From positions 62,001 to 126,000 of the forward strand of contig NZ_SBIU01000006.1 of the NCBI RefSeq assembly GCF_004765805.1: 64,000 nt of DNA. Reading direction: 5' to 3'. Below are positions 63,792 through 64,000 of the stretch, piece by piece. The notes below the pieces were generated by a model, which was given only the letters and a program-made list of their open reading frames with translations, was not told the DNA's origin and did not search any database. Position numbers and translations under genes: made by a program. Source of the stretch: Halorussus halobius (GTDB lineage: Archaea > Halobacteriota > Halobacteria > Halobacteriales > Haladaptataceae). Within the stretch, counting starts at the first letter, position 1; each line of letters begins with the position of its first letter.

Positions 63792-64000
63792 TCAGTCCGA
63801 CCTGCGCGCCCGGCCGTCGAGCTGGTCTTCGAGCGCGCCGACCACGTCGGTCAGGTACGCCGTCCCCCAGATGGCGACGATGACGCCGCCGACCGTGTCG
63901 AACATGAGGTCGCGCATCGTGTCCTCCAGCCCGTACTGGGTCAGGACCGAGTCGACGCCGACTATCGAGGCGAGGCCGGCCACGCCGAACTCGAGGACCT
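63792..64000 (-). CDS. Membrane protein, N-terminus outside the window
   Basis: A partial ORF open to the right edge; a GTG at 63983 is internal. At least 69 residues remain: VLEFGVAGLASIVGVDSVLT, then QYGLEDTMRDLMFDTVGGVI and VAIWGTAYLTDVVGALEDQL. The E-(F)-G ... TMRDLMFDTVGG pattern with a membrane helix resembles DUF2238/YjdF-like or VanZ-like small membrane proteins. Function cannot be named. It is convergent with topA, 21 bp after its stop. Confidence 0.6.
   Translation of the reverse strand, partial: VLEFGVAGLASIVGVDSVLTQYGLEDTMRDLMFDTVGGVIVAIWGTAYLTDVVGALEDQLDGRARRSD

Overview
The window is about 64 kb of very GC-rich DNA with a haloarchaeal character. The proteins are strongly acidic. 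TATA-like boxes usually lie 25-31 nt before the start codon, as for leaderless transcripts. Many families are archaeal or halophile-specific: an archaeal type IA topoisomerase, mevalonate kinase next to isopentenyl phosphate kinase, a HalX response regulator, RNA polymerase epsilon, a HTH-10 regulator and a halocyanin-like cupredoxin. It looks chromosomal. I see no rRNA, tRNA, CRISPR array, transposase or phage gene. The species cannot be fixed from the sequence; a Halorussus-like member of the Halobacteriales is a guess.

Layout. 1-6.3 kb: the 3' part of purA, a Trm112-like protein, two haloarchaeal proteins of unknown function, cysS, and a thiolase-like/DUF35/MaoC operon. 6.3-18 kb: single metabolic and unknown genes (YdjM-like membrane protein, Eis-type acetyltransferase, old-yellow-enzyme, DUF7504-like protein, Dps paralogue, aldehyde dehydrogenase, cupredoxin, sugar kinase, YbaK deacylase). 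18-29 kb: katG, then moxR and a small Htur_1727-type protein facing a four-gene overlapping operon (transglutaminase, DUF7269-like, DUF58, DUF7519-like). 29-34.4 kb: two paralogous small proteins, one behind a double iron box, a thioredoxin fold without cysteines, a large helicase and a ferritin-like protein. 34.4-40 kb: ferredoxin, DCC protein, sugar nucleotidyltransferase, a second DUF7504-like protein with a winged helix, HalX regulator and RNA polymerase epsilon. 40-45.3 kb: an ABC export operon with a PrsW-like fusion, ending in a lipoprotein gene altered by a 71-bp duplication. 45-53 kb: DUF368, HTH-10 regulator, epimerase and glpABC. 53-64 kb: mvk-ipk, pyrB-pyrI, secreted and unknown proteins, Nudix hydrolase, topA and a truncated membrane gene.

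The most interesting signal is not a gene. A family of dispersed repeats ends in the shared tail CGGCARTAGCTAGC and carries hairpins whose stems differ between copies while staying paired and keeping CTCGT-like loops. Full copies lie at 55.1-55.4 kb and as a head-to-head pair at 59.5-59.9 kb, with tail-only copies at 6.3 and 35.5 kb. Other points: three enzyme-like proteins lack expected active-site residues (thiolase Cys to Ser, Dps His to Arg, thioredoxin CxxC absent); short upstream ORFs overlap the katG and topA starts; a double DtxR-type box; tandem repeats in gene-free spacers; and a frameshifting duplication in a lipoprotein gene.
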